Below, in pieces: positions 63,542 to 64,000 of a stretch of DNA of 64,000 bases (positions within the stretch are counted from its first letter, which is position 1; every line of letters begins with the position of its first letter). The stretch covers positions 3,410,001-3,474,000 of the forward strand of contig NZ_AP022615.1 in the NCBI RefSeq assembly GCF_010730745.1, given 5' to 3'. Origin of the DNA: Mycobacterium heidelbergense (GTDB lineage Bacteria; Actinomycetota; Actinomycetes; Mycobacteriales; Mycobacteriaceae). Made by a program: the position numbers and the translations under genes. The notes under the pieces were generated by a model. That model searched no databases. It was not told the DNA's origin and saw nothing but the letters and a program-made list of their open reading frames with translations.

Positions 63542-64000
63542 GACACCCGGACCCTCGGGTCGAGGGCCGCGTAGATGACATCCGAGAGCAGGCCGGCCAG
63601 CAACACCACCGTCCCGGAGAACAGGGTGATCGCCGCGATGATGTTGGTGTCCTGGGCCGAAATGCCCTGCACCAGCCATTCCCCCATGCCGTGCCAGCCG
63701 AAGATCTTCTCGACGAACACCGCCCCGGTGACCAGCCCCGCCACCCCGTAGGCGAACAGCGTGGCCAGCGGTATCAGCGCGGTGCGCAGCCCGTGTTTCA
63801 GCAGCGCGCGCCGGCGGGTGAGCCCCTTGGCGCGGGCGGTGCGAATGAAATCCTGGCCGAGCACGTCGAGCATCGCGTTGCGCTGGTATCGGCTGTATCC
63901 GGCGGCGGCGACCAGGGCCAGCGTCAGCGTCGGCAGGATCACATGCCGCAACCGGTCCAGCGCCTGCCCGATAGCCCCGCCGACCACGCCCGGTGACGTC
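63538..64000 (-). CDS. oppB: Oligopeptide ABC importer permease OppB, N-terminus cut by window edge
   Basis: The C-terminal 153 codons of an OppB/DppB-type permease. RHVILPTLTLALVAAAGYSR is followed by the EAA-type motif GQDFIRTARAKGLTRRRALL, and the last helices LATLFAYGVAGLVTGAVFVE and AITLFSGTVVLLAGLLSDVI end with YAALDPRVRVS. The remainder lies beyond position 64000. First gene of the importer operon seen here; overlaps oppC by four bases. Confidence 0.92.
   Translation of the reverse strand, partial: TSPGVVGGAIGQALDRLRHVILPTLTLALVAAAGYSRYQRNAMLDVLGQDFIRTARAKGLTRRRALLKHGLRTALIPLATLFAYGVAGLVTGAVFVEKIFGWHGMGEWLVQGISAQDTNIIAAITLFSGTVVLLAGLLSDVIYAALDPRVRVS

Overview
The window is high-GC actinobacterial DNA from a slow-growing, non-tuberculous Mycobacterium, most likely of the M. 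avium complex. Most proteins are recognisable orthologues of the M. tuberculosis (Mtb) Rv1219c-Rv1283c interval in the same order and orientation: sigE-rseA-htrA-tatB, mrp, lpqY-sugABC, corA, mdh, lpqZ, kgd, deaD, cyp130, a Tap-like efflux pump, udgB, an Rv1264-type adenylate cyclase, the Rv1272c/Rv1273c ABC pair, lprB-lprC, sixA, an SbcD/SbcC-like pair and oppBCDA. Rv names below are homology labels from memory, not database hits. Compared with the Mtb order as I remember it, this genome lacks vapBC33/PE_PGRS23 after mdh, the toxin-antitoxin pair before kgd, pknH-embR-lprA after Rv1265, and Rv1279. It has extra genes: a suppressor-of-fused-domain protein after sugC, a short malic enzyme after mdh, and a small accessory island between sixA and sbcD.

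Layout. 1-4.8 kb: a TetR gene cut by the window edge, an O-methyltransferase and the SigE envelope-stress locus (sigma factor, anti-sigma factor, membrane protease, Tat subunit). 4.9-10.5 kb: Mrp Fe-S carrier, a lytic transglycosylase-like protein, DUF1003, MgtE-like and DUF4190 proteins, and Rv1234. 10.5-15.5 kb: the trehalose-recycling ABC importer, with a 53-bp MIRU-type repeat at the lpqY/sugA junction. 15.6-25.7 kb: CorA, malate metabolism (mdh, malic enzyme), LpqZ, an SDR enzyme, the 2-oxoglutarate metabolic hub Kgd and an EcsC-like protein. 25.9-41.3 kb: an MFS pump, a nuclease-helicase, LprE, DeaD helicase, an acyltransferase, the tetR-cyp130 pair, a FAD-linked oxidase, Tap-like efflux, UdgB and a flavin monooxygenase. 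41.4-46.1 kb: decay, with a truncated luciferase-like monooxygenase and a frameshifted amiB2, then HIT, cyclase and Rv1265-like genes. 46.3-51.8 kb: a heterodimeric ABC exporter, two lipoproteins and SixA. 51.8-55.25 kb: a lower-GC accessory island. 55.3-64 kb: the SbcDC-like pair and the oligopeptide importer (oppB cut by the window end).

Many genes overlap by 4 bases (GTGA or ATGA) or abut, so translational coupling is the rule. Several gene ends carry long palindromes without a T-tract. At least two families of these are dispersed repeats with two copies each in the window.

The least expected element is in the island. A DUF3800 gene (RNase H-like fold) starts at a TTG behind a perfect AGGAGG. 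It lies directly downstream of a TnpB-like transposase remnant. Its 3' flank, about 165 nt, holds four consecutive hairpins: two near-identical ones 33 nt apart, a third stem, and a long stem capped by GAAA. It is a candidate protein-plus-structured-RNA cassette. The same island contains a truncated Abi-like gene.
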